Shown: positions 18,033-26,384, counted from the stretch's first letter. The stretch: DNA of 64,000 bases from Microbulbifer pacificus (GCF_033723955.1 NZ_CP137555.1:2968001-3032000); one strand, 5' to 3'. Notes: a model not told the origin generated them from the sequence alone. Numbers and translations: made by a program.

Positions 18033-18065
18033 AAAAACCGGGTCTCCAATGGGGCTCCGGTTTTT
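18033..18065 (-). terminator. Terminator after the VIT/VWA gene
   Basis: AAAAACCGG and CCGGTTTTT arms flank a 15-nt centre that can itself pair (CTCC with GGGG). It lies just beyond the stop of the VIT/VWA gene on the minus strand and ends in T residues in that direction. Confidence 0.65.
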
Positions 18066-18076
18066 ACGCTAGCGCA

Positions 18077-20161
18077 TTAATTATCGACGGTTTTCCAGCG
18101 TGTCTGCCGGCGTAACAGGATCAGGGTAAACAGCAGCAGAATCATAACAGGCCCCGTCGAGCCGCCACTGCTGCGGGGATAGGCGCGGTTGCCATTGAAG
18201 GCCGGTTGCGCGCTGTCCTGCCGGTTGTCCTGTACCGGCGCTACCGCGCGGTTTTCACGGGCGGTTCTTTCCCGCTCGACGCGAGCCTTGTTATTGCGGG
18301 CAATGCCCTGTTGCTCGAATACCTGTTCCTCCACCACCACCATGGAGGTGTAGGGGGTTACCAGCCCATGCTCCACCGCGAGATCGACGATGGCGTCTTC
18401 GCTGTCGCTGTCATGGCCGAGGTAGTCCATGCGATTCTGCAGATCTTCAATAGTGGCGTAGGCCCACAGCCGCTCCAGTTCCGGGTTGCGGGTGTCGATT
18501 GCCGGGAACTTCAGGTCCGAGCGGTAGTGCACCTCGCGACCTGAAACCTTGCCGTTGATGTCGAGCTTCGCCGGGCCATCGCCCCAGTAGTGCCCGAACA
18601 CAATCAGCTGCTGGCCGCGGTACAGGGAGCCGATCTGCGCGGGGCTCATATCGCGCACCTTGATCCCGGATTTGTTGCCAGAAATGCTCAGGGAAATATC
18701 CCGGTAGGCTTCATGGCGCAACTGGTCCGCCGCCTGCACCAGGCGCCCGGAGATGTCATCGCTGTTGGATATGTTCATGGCGAAGCCGTTGGATACCTTG
18801 GCCATGCCCTCGAGCAGTGGGCGGTTGGCGCTGTTGCCCATCACGAAGGTGAACAAACGGATATCGTGTTGTTCGAGCAGTTCCAGGAAGGCTTTCTTGG
18901 CAACCACGCCCACATTGGCAACACCGTCCGTCACCAGGATCACTGCGCTGGGGCGGTCGGAGTCGAGCCCGGTGTACGCGGCTTTCAGGCCGGCGAACAG
19001 GTTGGTGCCACCGTCAGGCTGGGTCGATTCCAGCAACCGCAGATAGTGGGTTACGTTGGCGTCGTTGACGGCGACATAGCCGTTGGTCAGCTCGTGGGCC
19101 TGGTCGTTGAACAGGACCATGCGGAAGCGATCCCCCGGCTGCAACTTGCCGAGTCCCTTGCGTACACCTTCTGCAAGGCTTTGGTATTTCCCCGCCATGG
19201 AGCCGGAGAGATCCAGCACGAAGGTCCAGTCGCGCCCCTGGGATATTTCACCCAGGTCGTCCCCCGGCGTCAGCGTCAGCATAAAGGTGCCGCGATCGCT
19301 GCCCTCGGGGCGGTAGGTGATCATATCCACAGCACCGGGCAGACCGGGCTGGTGGCGCCAGTAGGCGACGATGTCCTTGTCCAGGGTAAAGGCACTGGCG
19401 GTCGCGGTCGTCATCGATGCGGGTGGTTGGCCTTCCTCGCCGGCAAGCGCGGCACCGCCGGCGGAATTGGCGAATGACACCTGCCATTCCTGGTCGGAAG
19501 AGCGCTGCACCTGTGCCTGCGGGTGCGCGGGCATCAGGAACTGGTCGATGGGGTAGGAGGAGCGCATGGTCAGCTTGAAGCTGAACGCTTCCTGCACGTG
19601 TTCCTGATAGGTGAAAAACGCCATGCGCTCTTCATCCACGCCGCCTTCCTCCAGTGGGTACACATAGCGCCCGATACCCAGTTCGGCATGTACCGGCTGG
19701 ATATACACCATTCGAATACGCGCGGTGTCATTCGGCAGCACCGGGTACACACGGCTGTCGAAACTGCGGTATTCATCCTGTTCCGTCAGCGCGGTTCGCC
19801 GGCCCTGGGATTTTTCCTGTTCGTACAGTTCGCGCGCCCGCTGCTTCCGCATTACCTCGCCAGTTACCGGCTTGCCATCAATCCAGTAGGTGAATTCACC
19901 CACCGAGGCCTTTTCCGGAACCGGGAAGGTGTAAATGGCTTCCAGTTCCTGGTCGTGGGGGTTGGCAAATGTCTGCTCCACTTCCGTGATGGCATAGCCG
20001 TCCTCGATCACCACATTGACGTGGTGCTCCTTGATCTCCAGCTGGGGCAGATTGCTGTTGGCCGGGGTCAGCAGGCCAGCCGCCATGGCGAGACCCGGCA
20101 ACAACGTGCCCAGTATCAAACACACACACCAGCCGATAGGGTTGCTCCACAAACGTTGCAT
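18077..20161 (-). CDS. VIT and VWA domain surface protein with GlyGly-CTERM-like tail
   Basis: A signal peptide (ending GLAMA) is followed by a VIT domain (about 35-165: VNVVIEDGYAITEVEQTF, FPVPEKASVGEFT, RMVYIQPV) and a VWA domain with an intact MIDAS (DLSGSM near residue 315; later LVTDG). This is the arrangement of the marine proteobacterial sortase-target family. The C-terminus, however, is not LPXTG: it reads SSGGSTGP, a hydrophobic run LLLFTLILL and then RR, the layout of a GlyGly-CTERM signal cut by rhombosortase. A rhombosortase gene lies 12 kb away at 32145-32786. The gene is divergent from an XRE regulator. Confidence 0.88.
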   Translation of the reverse strand: MQRLWSNPIGWCVCLILGTLLPGLAMAAGLLTPANSNLPQLEIKEHHVNVVIEDGYAITEVEQTFANPHDQELEAIYTFPVPEKASVGEFTYWIDGKPVTGEVMRKQRARELYEQEKSQGRRTALTEQDEYRSFDSRVYPVLPNDTARIRMVYIQPVHAELGIGRYVYPLEEGGVDEERMAFFTYQEHVQEAFSFKLTMRSSYPIDQFLMPAHPQAQVQRSSDQEWQVSFANSAGGAALAGEEGQPPASMTTATASAFTLDKDIVAYWRHQPGLPGAVDMITYRPEGSDRGTFMLTLTPGDDLGEISQGRDWTFVLDLSGSMAGKYQSLAEGVRKGLGKLQPGDRFRMVLFNDQAHELTNGYVAVNDANVTHYLRLLESTQPDGGTNLFAGLKAAYTGLDSDRPSAVILVTDGVANVGVVAKKAFLELLEQHDIRLFTFVMGNSANRPLLEGMAKVSNGFAMNISNSDDISGRLVQAADQLRHEAYRDISLSISGNKSGIKVRDMSPAQIGSLYRGQQLIVFGHYWGDGPAKLDINGKVSGREVHYRSDLKFPAIDTRNPELERLWAYATIEDLQNRMDYLGHDSDSEDAIVDLAVEHGLVTPYTSMVVVEEQVFEQQGIARNNKARVERERTARENRAVAPVQDNRQDSAQPAFNGNRAYPRSSGGSTGPVMILLLFTLILLRRQTRWKTVDN

Positions 20162-20295
20162 TGTCGGTTCCTCCGTATGCCACCTGGGGCTGAATGGAAT
20201 TGCGTGCCTTCAAGGGCACGCGCCGGAGGGGAATGTATCGGCAAAGGCTCGCAGGGTTCACCCGGATCCGATAAAGTCGCGTGAGCGGGACCGGA

Positions 20296-20316
20296 AAGTA
20301 TCAATTGGTGATACTT
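20296..20316. promoter_or_regulatory. Dyad operator in front of XRE regulator
   Basis: AAGTATCA, 5 nt, TGATACTT: perfect 8-bp arms, 36 bp upstream of the regulator start and in the divergent promoter region shared with the VIT/VWA gene. It is likely bound by the adjacent HTH protein. Confidence 0.55.
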
Positions 20317-20352
20317 ACGTGGTTCTGTGAGACAGAATTTGAGGGGCGGGGA

Positions 20353-21111
20353 ATGAGCCAGGTAGCGGCACTGATGAAGACGCTGAAGCGCGAGCTGAAG
20401 GCGAGGGGAGTGACTTACGCGGAAATTGCCCGCCAGTTGGATCTATCGGAGAGCAGCATCAAGCGGATGTTCACCGGCGGTACCCTGTCTATTACACGCC
20501 TCGAATCCCTGTGCGGTATCGCCGGGCTGGATTTTTCCGAACTGGTGCGCAAGGCCGCAGAGGCACGGCGCGGCATCGCGACCCTGAGCGAGGAGCAGGA
20601 GCGGGAAATCGCTGTGGACCCGCGCCTGCTGCTTATGGCGGTGTGCGTGCTCAACCACTGGACCGTCGAGCAGATTCTCGAAACCTATGAACTGAGTCAG
20701 ACCGAAAGCATTCAATTGCTCGCGCGTCTCGACCGGTTGAAGCTCATCGAGCTGTTGCCGCTCAACCGCTACCGGGTGATCGTGGCGAAGGAATTTCGCT
20801 GGCTCCCCAACGGACCTATCCAGCAGCTGTTCCAGAAGGAAATTCAGCCGGAGTTCCTGGCATCCAGTTTCTCCGGCCCGGGGGAAAAACTCGTATTCCG
20901 CACCGGCATGCTGTCGCGGGCGGCAAATGCCGAGCTGATGAAAAAAATGGACCGGCTGCTGCAACAGTTCGACGAGCTGCACGATGCGGATGCAGTATTG
21001 GCGCTGGACGAGCGCTACGGTTCCAGCCTGCTGATCGCGTTACGCCCGTGGGAACTGCAATATTTCAGCCGCCTGCGGCGCGGCAACCGGGAAAAGGTTT
21101 TTCCCAAGTGA
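20353..21111 (+). CDS. XRE-family (HTH_3) transcriptional regulator
   Basis: The ATG at 20353 follows GGGGCGGGG. The N-terminal HTH reads TYAEIARQLDLSESSIKRMFTGGTLSITRLESL, followed by about 180 residues with a second winged-helix-like stretch (TVEQILETYELSQTESIQLLARLDRLKLIELLPLNRYRVI) and a C-terminal helical part. It resembles the many orphan marine regulators of about 250 residues whose ligand is unknown. It is divergent from the VIT/VWA gene and has a dyad in its own promoter, so autoregulation and control of the neighbour are plausible. Confidence 0.85.
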   Translation: MSQVAALMKTLKRELKARGVTYAEIARQLDLSESSIKRMFTGGTLSITRLESLCGIAGLDFSELVRKAAEARRGIATLSEEQEREIAVDPRLLLMAVCVLNHWTVEQILETYELSQTESIQLLARLDRLKLIELLPLNRYRVIVAKEFRWLPNGPIQQLFQKEIQPEFLASSFSGPGEKLVFRTGMLSRAANAELMKKMDRLLQQFDELHDADAVLALDERYGSSLLIALRPWELQYFSRLRRGNREKVFPK

Positions 21112-21161
21112 AGCCCGCGAAGTAACCGGTTCACTACTTCACGAGTTCGACTTCACTTGGG
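21103..21161. repeat. Nested inverted repeats at the 3' end of the XRE gene
   Basis: The outer arms are CCCAAGTGAAG (21103-21113) and CTTCACTTGGG (21151-21161). The inner arms are GAAGTA (21119-21124) and TACTTC (21135-21140), around AACCGGTT. The left arm overlaps the last codons of the XRE gene. There is no T-run, so it is not a standard terminator. Confidence 0.6.
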
Positions 21162-21163
21162 CG

Positions 21164-21288
21164 CTACTGCTTGGTGAAGAAGGGCTCCAGCGCGCTGTAC
21201 AGGCGCAAGATGGGGAAGAAGCTTTTCCCGGGATGGTCTGGATCTTGTTGCCGCGCGGATAGCGCTGGTGCGTATCGAGCACCACTAT
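21164..21288 (-). pseudogene. Remnant of a DUF1254/DUF1214 protein C-terminus
   Basis: Read on the minus strand with one frameshift, this stretch encodes VVLDTHQRYPRGN, then KIQTIPGK, then FFPILRLYSALEPFFTKQ and a stop. It resembles the end of DUF1214 domains (QTDQRFP ... QTVPGKGW, ILRLYGPLEPWFDKTW), but the sequence between the two blocks is missing and the frame is broken at 21225-21235. It therefore looks like a decayed leftover of a lost gene. Recognition is from memory of the family pattern. Confidence 0.5.
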
Positions 21289-21379
21289 TTCGCTGAATCT
21301 TGTATTAGATATGTATTGCACAGCTTTTCAAGCTCCGTCGACGGAAACACCTGATCAACCAAAAAAAAGGAAGACGAAA

Positions 21380-21820
21380 ATGGAAGATGCCAAGTCAACC
21401 ACTGTCACGGTAGAAGAAAATGGTGACGGAAAATTCGTGCAGACGATGACGTCAGGTATACATCAATTACTGGCAGATGAGCCGGAAGATGTTGGGGGAA
21501 GTGATCTCGGGCCGGGGCCTTACGAGTATGTTCTGATGGGGCTTGGGGCCTGTACCAGTATGACCATCCGCATGTACGCGGATCATAAAAATATACCCCT
21601 GGCTCGTGTGCGGGTGATTCTTTCTCATCAAAAAATCCATGCGCAAGACTGTGCGGATTGCGAATCCAGCAATGGAAAAATTGATGAGATAGTGCGAGAA
21701 GTAATCCTTGAGGGGGATCTAACCGAAGAGCAGCGTCAGCGGTTGCTGGAAATCGCCAATCGCTGCCCCGTGCATCGTACGTTGACATCAGAGATCAAGG
21801 TTCGCACTCGGCTGGCCTGA
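21380..21820 (+). CDS. OsmC-family peroxidase-like protein
   Basis: The ATG at 21380 follows AAGGAAGACG. The 146-residue protein carries the two conserved cysteines of the OsmC/Ohr fold: Cys58 in LGACTSMTIRMYAD and Cys129 in NRCPVHRTL. The helix GPGPYEYVLMGLGAC fits the OsmC-like (YhfA) subgroup more than Ohr. Members reduce organic hydroperoxides or handle reactive thiols. A CADC pair at 91-94 is an extra feature of this protein. It stands alone on its strand. Confidence 0.88.
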   Translation: MEDAKSTTVTVEENGDGKFVQTMTSGIHQLLADEPEDVGGSDLGPGPYEYVLMGLGACTSMTIRMYADHKNIPLARVRVILSHQKIHAQDCADCESSNGKIDEIVREVILEGDLTEEQRQRLLEIANRCPVHRTLTSEIKVRTRLA

Positions 21821-22040
21821 AACGAGGTTCCAATTAACGACTTTCCTTTATTCCTTCAATAACTCTGGGACTGCATAAGTGTGTGCGACCTGCCCAGTTT
21901 TTATTTGAAATCATCGATAAGAATTGACGGTTACTTATCGCCCTAAAAAAAAGCGCACCTGATTTTTGGCGTCGCAATACGCGTCCTTTGATTAGCTTTC
22001 ACTAGATTCAATAGATCATCTGAATAGGGGAAGTCAGGAA

Positions 22041-23570
22041 ATGAAGGCGCTGAAATGGCACAGGTTGAAATGTCTCACCCCTGCGCTGTTGAGTATTGGC
22101 CTCGTGACAGCAAGTTTTGCAGACGAGGAATTTACCTCCATGCAGATGAAAGGTGTGGAACCCGTGGAGATCAAGGTTGATGTAGAGGCAGCGGCCAAGC
22201 GATTGTCCAGGGCGGTGCAGTTCCCGACGATCTCGAACCAGGACCGCAGCGACTTTGACGTAAAAGCCTTCGAGGGGTACCACCAATTCCTGGTGGAAGC
22301 CTATCCCAACGTTCACAAGACCCTGAAAAGAGAGAAACTCGGCAAGCCCCGCCCTTATAGCCTGCTGTACACGTGGGAAGGCAAGGACCCGTCATTGCCG
22401 CCGGTGGTATTCATGGCGCATCAGGACGTGGTGCCCATTGCCGAGGAATCCCGTGACCAGTGGAAGCAGGAGCCATTTTCCGGCGCAATCGCGGATGGCT
22501 ATATCTGGGGGCGCGGCGTACTGGATGACAAGAACCAGATCCACGCGATCCTGGAAGCCGCGGAAATGAAGATCAAGGAGGGGTTCCAGCCGAATCGCAC
22601 CATCTACTTCGTGTTCGGTCACGACGAGGAAGTCGGTGGCCCGGAAGGCGTCAAGCATATCGTCGATGTGCTGGAAGGCCGCGGTATCAACGAAATCGCC
22701 TTTGTTATCGATGAATCGGCACCATTAATACCCGGCGTTTTTCCTGGCATTAAGGAAAATTCCGCTCTTATCGGTATCGCGCAAAAGGGCTACATGAGCC
22801 TGCAGCTTTCAGTTAACGGTGAGGGCGGACATTCTTCCCAGCCTCCTGAGCATTCCAATATTGGCATATTGGCGGCGGCGATCACTAAGCTCGAAAACAC
22901 CCAGTTCCCCTACAAGATTAACCGGGCGGTGCGCTACCAGTACCGCTTTATGGGCCCGGAGCTGCCGAAAGAAAAGCAGCCCATGTATGAAGCGGTGGCG
23001 TTCGGCAATGACAGTAAAACCACCGAGTTGGAAAAGAAGTTTATCGACGAGATGGCCGCTCAGCAGGTAACGCGTGCCATGCTGCATACCACCATTGCGG
23101 TCACCATGTTTAACGCCGGGATCAAGGACAATGTGCTGCCGCCATCGGCAACTGCGGTAGTCAATTTCAGAATCGCCCCGGGAGATAGCAAAGAAGGCGT
23201 TATCGCCCATGTCAAACAGGCGATTGATGATGATCGCGTCCAAATCAAGGATATCTCCGCCTCGACGCCACCCACCAATATTGCGGACCCGTATGGCAGC
23301 GGCTACAAGATGCTGGAAAAAACAATCCGGCAAACCTGGGGTAATGACCTGATTGTTTCACCTTTTTTCGTGATTGGTGGCTCCGATTCAAAGCATTTCC
23401 AGGCGCGGCCATTTGCTCCGAATGTGTACACGATCACAGGGATTCAGCTGGAGTCGATGGAAGAGTTCGGCGGTTTTCACGGGGTGAATGAACGCATACT
23501 GGTGGATGAGTACGGTCGCTCCATCGCTTTCTTTTATCAGTTGATGAATAACCTTGAGGAGCTCAAATAG
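22041..23570 (+). CDS. Secreted M20-family metallopeptidase
   Basis: A signal peptide (ending VTASFADE) is followed by the M20 dizinc core: MAHQDVVP (His127), GRGVLDDKN (Asp162), GHDEEVGG with the catalytic Glu pair, and later SDSKHFQ. An insert with a dimerisation-type domain lies between (about 255-400, GEGGHSSQPP). The 509-residue size and the motifs resemble carboxypeptidase S/PM20D1-type enzymes that hydrolyse or condense N-acyl amino acids or small peptides. It is probably periplasmic. It has no close operon neighbour; the 220 bp upstream contain no clear operator. Confidence 0.9.
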   Translation: MKALKWHRLKCLTPALLSIGLVTASFADEEFTSMQMKGVEPVEIKVDVEAAAKRLSRAVQFPTISNQDRSDFDVKAFEGYHQFLVEAYPNVHKTLKREKLGKPRPYSLLYTWEGKDPSLPPVVFMAHQDVVPIAEESRDQWKQEPFSGAIADGYIWGRGVLDDKNQIHAILEAAEMKIKEGFQPNRTIYFVFGHDEEVGGPEGVKHIVDVLEGRGINEIAFVIDESAPLIPGVFPGIKENSALIGIAQKGYMSLQLSVNGEGGHSSQPPEHSNIGILAAAITKLENTQFPYKINRAVRYQYRFMGPELPKEKQPMYEAVAFGNDSKTTELEKKFIDEMAAQQVTRAMLHTTIAVTMFNAGIKDNVLPPSATAVVNFRIAPGDSKEGVIAHVKQAIDDDRVQIKDISASTPPTNIADPYGSGYKMLEKTIRQTWGNDLIVSPFFVIGGSDSKHFQARPFAPNVYTITGIQLESMEEFGGFHGVNERILVDEYGRSIAFFYQLMNNLEELK

Positions 23571-23739
23571 ATACAAGCACGCGAATATGGTTCCTGGTCA
23601 CGTCTTTCCCGGCTGCCCGCTGCGCTGACTTTTCGGTCGCGATTTGCTCCGTCGCGTTCATACATGTGGTGCCTCTTCGCTAGTGGGTCCTATTCCAGCG
23701 TTACCACAACCGCCATCTCTGTAGGGTACAAAAAACCGT

Positions 23740-23768
23740 TTGCTCATAAATTGCCCATGGGCTATTGT
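23740..23768 (+). promoter_or_regulatory. Predicted sigma-70 promoter of the gdx riboswitch transcript
   Basis: TTGCTC and TATTGT are separated by 17 bp. The expected start falls about 7 bp downstream, just before the riboswitch hairpins. Confidence 0.5.
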
Positions 23769-23781
23769 TCCGCCAGCTGTA

Positions 23782-23829
23782 GGAGGACGACCTCCCCCAA
23801 TTCGGGTAAAAATGCCTAGGACGACCTGG
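23782..23829 (+). promoter_or_regulatory. Guanidine-II (mini-ykkC) riboswitch
   Basis: Two small hairpins have identical ACGA loops: GGAGG-ACGA-CCTCC (23782-23795) and CTAGG-ACGA-CCTGG (23816-23829), joined by 20 nt. Paired stems with ACGR loops are the defining structure of the guanidine-II class, and the next gene is a guanidinium exporter, the classic target. Ligand binding by both loops usually frees the downstream ribosome-binding region. Confidence 0.9.
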
Positions 23830-23852
23830 CCCTGTTTGAAACGGTGCAGTCA

Positions 23853-24170
23853 ATGTCCTGGTTTTACCTTCTCGTCGCCGGTGCCCTTGAAGTTGTTTGG
23901 GCTTTCTCCATGAAGCAGTCCCACGGCTTCACCCGGCTCACCCCTTCCATTATCACCCTCGTCACAATGATCGGCAGTTTCTGGCTGTTGGCCGTTGCCA
24001 TGCGAACTATCCCACTCGGTACTGCGTACACCATCTGGACCGGTATTGGCGCTATCGGGGCGTTTCTTGTGGGGATTATGGTTTTTGCGGAACCGGTGAA
24101 TGCAATGCGAATCACCGCCGCGATCCTGATTGTTTCGGGCTTGGTATTGATGAAACTTTCCAGTGCCTGA
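23853..24170 (+). CDS. gdx: Guanidinium exporter Gdx (SMR family)
   Basis: The 105-residue protein starts MSWFYLLVAGALEVVWAFSMKQ; a GTG nine bases upstream is an alternative. It has four transmembrane helices, the essential Glu in ALEVVWA, and HGFTRLTPS, LGTAYTIWTGIGAIGAFLVG as in E. coli Gdx (formerly SugE). Gdx exchanges guanidinium for protons as an antiparallel dimer. The guanidine-II riboswitch directly upstream supports this function over general drug export. A broken second copy of the same gene family lies at 26385-26450. Confidence 0.95.
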   Translation: MSWFYLLVAGALEVVWAFSMKQSHGFTRLTPSIITLVTMIGSFWLLAVAMRTIPLGTAYTIWTGIGAIGAFLVGIMVFAEPVNAMRITAAILIVSGLVLMKLSSA

Positions 24171-24196
24171 GATCAGCGGTCTATAGGGATAACCTG

Positions 24197-24239
24197 CTTC
24201 GCTGGAAACAGTAAACATCTATAAATGTTTCCAGCGAAG
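24197..24239. terminator. Long hairpin between convergent gdx and blaR1-like gene
   Basis: Perfect 14-bp arms CTTCGCTGGAAACA and TGTTTCCAGCGAAG flank a 15-nt AT-rich loop. The hairpin sits exactly between two convergent genes. There is no T-run, so terminator function is inferred from position. Confidence 0.55.
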
Positions 24240-24252
24240 ACGGAAGTCGAGA

Positions 24253-25887
24253 TTAGTTTCGTTTTAACTTGGACGCGTCAACTCCTTTTGAGTAATCAGC
24301 GGGGCTCCAGCGGAGTTCTACTTTGACGTTTTCGAGCGGTTGTCCGGAATTATTTTTAAATACATTCAGATTGTCCGCTTCATGCAGTGCAGTTTGACGG
24401 AAAGCGTCCTGATACTCGGCTGGTGCGTCCACGCTGATTACGCGGGGATTGACCGCAATGCCGCTCTCCCGTACATCCAACTCTACTATCGCCGATGCAG
24501 AAACCCCCAAGGCTTCCAACCCTTCTGGATAGCTCGGGTAGTGGTTTTTGATGTATTGCAATTTTGGGGTCCCGCTGAACGAAATTTCATTCGCAGCGGT
24601 TGGGATTGAATAGGGCAATAAATGAATTTTACGGTGGGGCATCCTTTTAAGAGCCTTATCGCGAGCAACCTGTGATGCGCCGACTCCTGCCATATGGAAT
24701 CGCGCAACATACTCGGCGGCAGTCAGGTTGGCGTTTTCGCCACTAAACGGTAGGGTTTTGATGAAATTGGTCGCAGATTCAACAAACTCCTCCTCATGCC
24801 CACCTGATGTCACAACCTCTAGTACCTTAACCGACGAAACCACACCCTCTTCAACGTCAAACTGGAGATAAACTTCGCCTTGAATTCCTTCAAAAAATGC
24901 CGCTCTTGGCAAGGAAAGGTTGAATAAGTTTAATTCGTTAAGATTGATGGTGTTTTTGGTGTTTGCCGATGCTTGCCCCCAAAGGAACGCTAAACTCAAA
25001 ATCGCTGCACTAATCCAGCCTGCGAAAAGGCGGGCCAGTTTTGATGGTTTTAAAGCGGTTTTCAAGCGATTGATCCGTGTAATCATTGTCATCTTATCTC
25101 CGTAATGTGATTGAAGCATCCAGAATCCGTTCCAGTGCTCGTAGGACTGCAGCATCGCCCTGGAATATAGGATTTTTTTGTGTTTGTCAGCCTGAGACAG
25201 TACCTCTTCATCACAAGCGCATTCTTGCGTAAGTCGGAAGCGTAGGTAGACCACCCACACGACTGGGTTAAACCAAAAGAAAATTGCGAAAATTAGAGAA
25301 AGCAGATTCCACAGGTTATCGAATCTATTGGCATGTACGAGTTCATGCTCAAAGACATAGTCCAGCTGTTGTGGCTCATAACATTTTTGATAGTCAGTGG
25401 GGAGGATGATTTCTGGCTTGAATATCCCCTTTAAAATGGGGCCTTTCACCTTGTTGGACGTATAAAATATGCCGCTGGGAAGTCGATGATACTGCCGCTC
25501 ATCAAGCACTGGTGATTTTGGTATCGTGGCAAGCCTGACTAACCCAACAAGTAAGCCCGTCAGTAAAGTGCCTACCCCAAATAGCCAAATCCATTGAACG
25601 TTATTCGCTGAGTTTGATGTCAGGTTTTGTGTAACCTGGTATTCGTTAACGGTATTGAACGTAGTTGCTAGGGTTTCAGAAACCAAATAGGCCGATTCGC
25701 TAGTGGCGGCTGAGCTGTCAAATTCTATGGGTGGAAGGTTGACAAAGATAAGTGCCAGGGGAACGAGTGCATACAGGCGGTAGGTGAATTTTGCTCCAAT
25801 ACGTTTTGCCAAGGCCAAATCGCTAAGCCAAACTACGAGGAGAGCTAATGTCAGTACCTCTTGCTGCTCTAGAACCCAGTTAATCAT
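24253..25887 (-). CDS. BlaR1/MecR1-type M56 metallopeptidase fused to TonB-like domains
   Basis: The ATG at 25887 overlaps the blaI stop by 8 nt. The N-terminal part has three membrane segments, the zinc-protease motif HELVH (in YVFEHELVHANRFDNLW) with ACDEEVL supplying the third ligand, and a fourth segment WISAAILSLAFLWG. Outside the membrane, instead of a penicillin-binding sensor, there are two TonB C-terminal-like regions (FEGIQGEVYLQFDVEEG; YPEGLEALGVSASAIVELDV). In this family the M56 domain cleaves the BlaI-type repressor after a signal. The TonB-like part may interact with periplasmic or outer-membrane partners; the signal is unknown. Confidence 0.87.
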   Translation of the reverse strand: MINWVLEQQEVLTLALLVVWLSDLALAKRIGAKFTYRLYALVPLALIFVNLPPIEFDSSAATSESAYLVSETLATTFNTVNEYQVTQNLTSNSANNVQWIWLFGVGTLLTGLLVGLVRLATIPKSPVLDERQYHRLPSGIFYTSNKVKGPILKGIFKPEIILPTDYQKCYEPQQLDYVFEHELVHANRFDNLWNLLSLIFAIFFWFNPVVWVVYLRFRLTQECACDEEVLSQADKHKKILYSRAMLQSYEHWNGFWMLQSHYGDKMTMITRINRLKTALKPSKLARLFAGWISAAILSLAFLWGQASANTKNTINLNELNLFNLSLPRAAFFEGIQGEVYLQFDVEEGVVSSVKVLEVVTSGGHEEEFVESATNFIKTLPFSGENANLTAAEYVARFHMAGVGASQVARDKALKRMPHRKIHLLPYSIPTAANEISFSGTPKLQYIKNHYPSYPEGLEALGVSASAIVELDVRESGIAVNPRVISVDAPAEYQDAFRQTALHEADNLNVFKNNSGQPLENVKVELRWSPADYSKGVDASKLKRN

Positions 25888-26251
25888 TATCTTTCTCCCA
25901 TTGTTTGATAATGTCTTTGAGTTCCTCAATATCTGACTTCTTTAATTCCCCACCTTTTACAAATCCTGAGATAAGCATCGAGAGCTGGCCGTCAAAAAGT
26001 CGGTCCACGAACTTTTTACTCTGTTTGATCTGGTAAGCCTCGCGATCAAAGCAGGGAGAATATAAATAGGACCGCTCCTGTTGCACATAATCGATGGCCC
26101 CCTTTTTAACCAGGCGGCTCAGCAACGTTTTTACAGTTCGCTCTTGCCAATCTTTCTTATTTTCAAGCCGCTGAAAAACCTCCCGAGCACTCGCAGGTGC
26201 ACCGTCCCATAAGGCTTCCATTACTTCGTGCTCTGCCTCTGAAATCTCCAT
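25880..26251 (-). CDS. BlaI/MecI/CopY-family repressor
   Basis: The protein is 123 residues with the family's winged helix (ISEAEHEVMEALWDGAPASAREVFQRL, TVKTLLSRLVKKGAIDYVQQERSYLYSP) and a short C-terminal dimerisation and cleavage region. It is encoded just upstream of, and overlapping, the M56 protease gene, the standard blaI-blaR1 pair. Two matching 16-bp operators lie in front of it. No beta-lactamase gene is adjacent, so the pair probably controls itself or unlinked genes. Confidence 0.93.
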   Translation of the reverse strand: MEISEAEHEVMEALWDGAPASAREVFQRLENKKDWQERTVKTLLSRLVKKGAIDYVQQERSYLYSPCFDREAYQIKQSKKFVDRLFDGQLSMLISGFVKGGELKKSDIEELKDIIKQWEKDND

Positions 26252-26260
26252 GCGGCCTCC

Positions 26261-26298
26261 GATTACATGTGTAGTCTTAATTGATTACAAATGTAGTC
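26261..26298. promoter_or_regulatory. Twin BlaI-type operators
   Basis: GATTACATGTGTAGTC (26261-26276) and GATTACAAATGTAGTC (26283-26298) are spaced 22 bp start to start, i.e. two helical turns, 10 bp upstream of the repressor gene. Each contains the TACAnnTGTA core bound by BlaI/MecI dimers (first copy TACATGTGTA, second TACAAATGTA). Confidence 0.85.
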
Positions 26299-26384
26299 AA
26301 TGCGAGGTCTAAATGAAATGAGGATTTAGAAATAGATATAATTTTTTATAGATTAAAATGGAATATGTGGATGATTGGATTTAG

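Noticed and set aside
18077..20161. LPXTG-type sortase signal in the VIT/VWA protein
   Set aside because: The C-terminus has no LPxT-like motif before the hydrophobic segment; the GGSTG pattern fits GlyGly-CTERM better.
24184..24196. TAGGGATAAC sequence resembling part of the I-SceI site
   Set aside because: Only about 10 of 18 bases match; no homing endonuclease or intron nearby. Chance.
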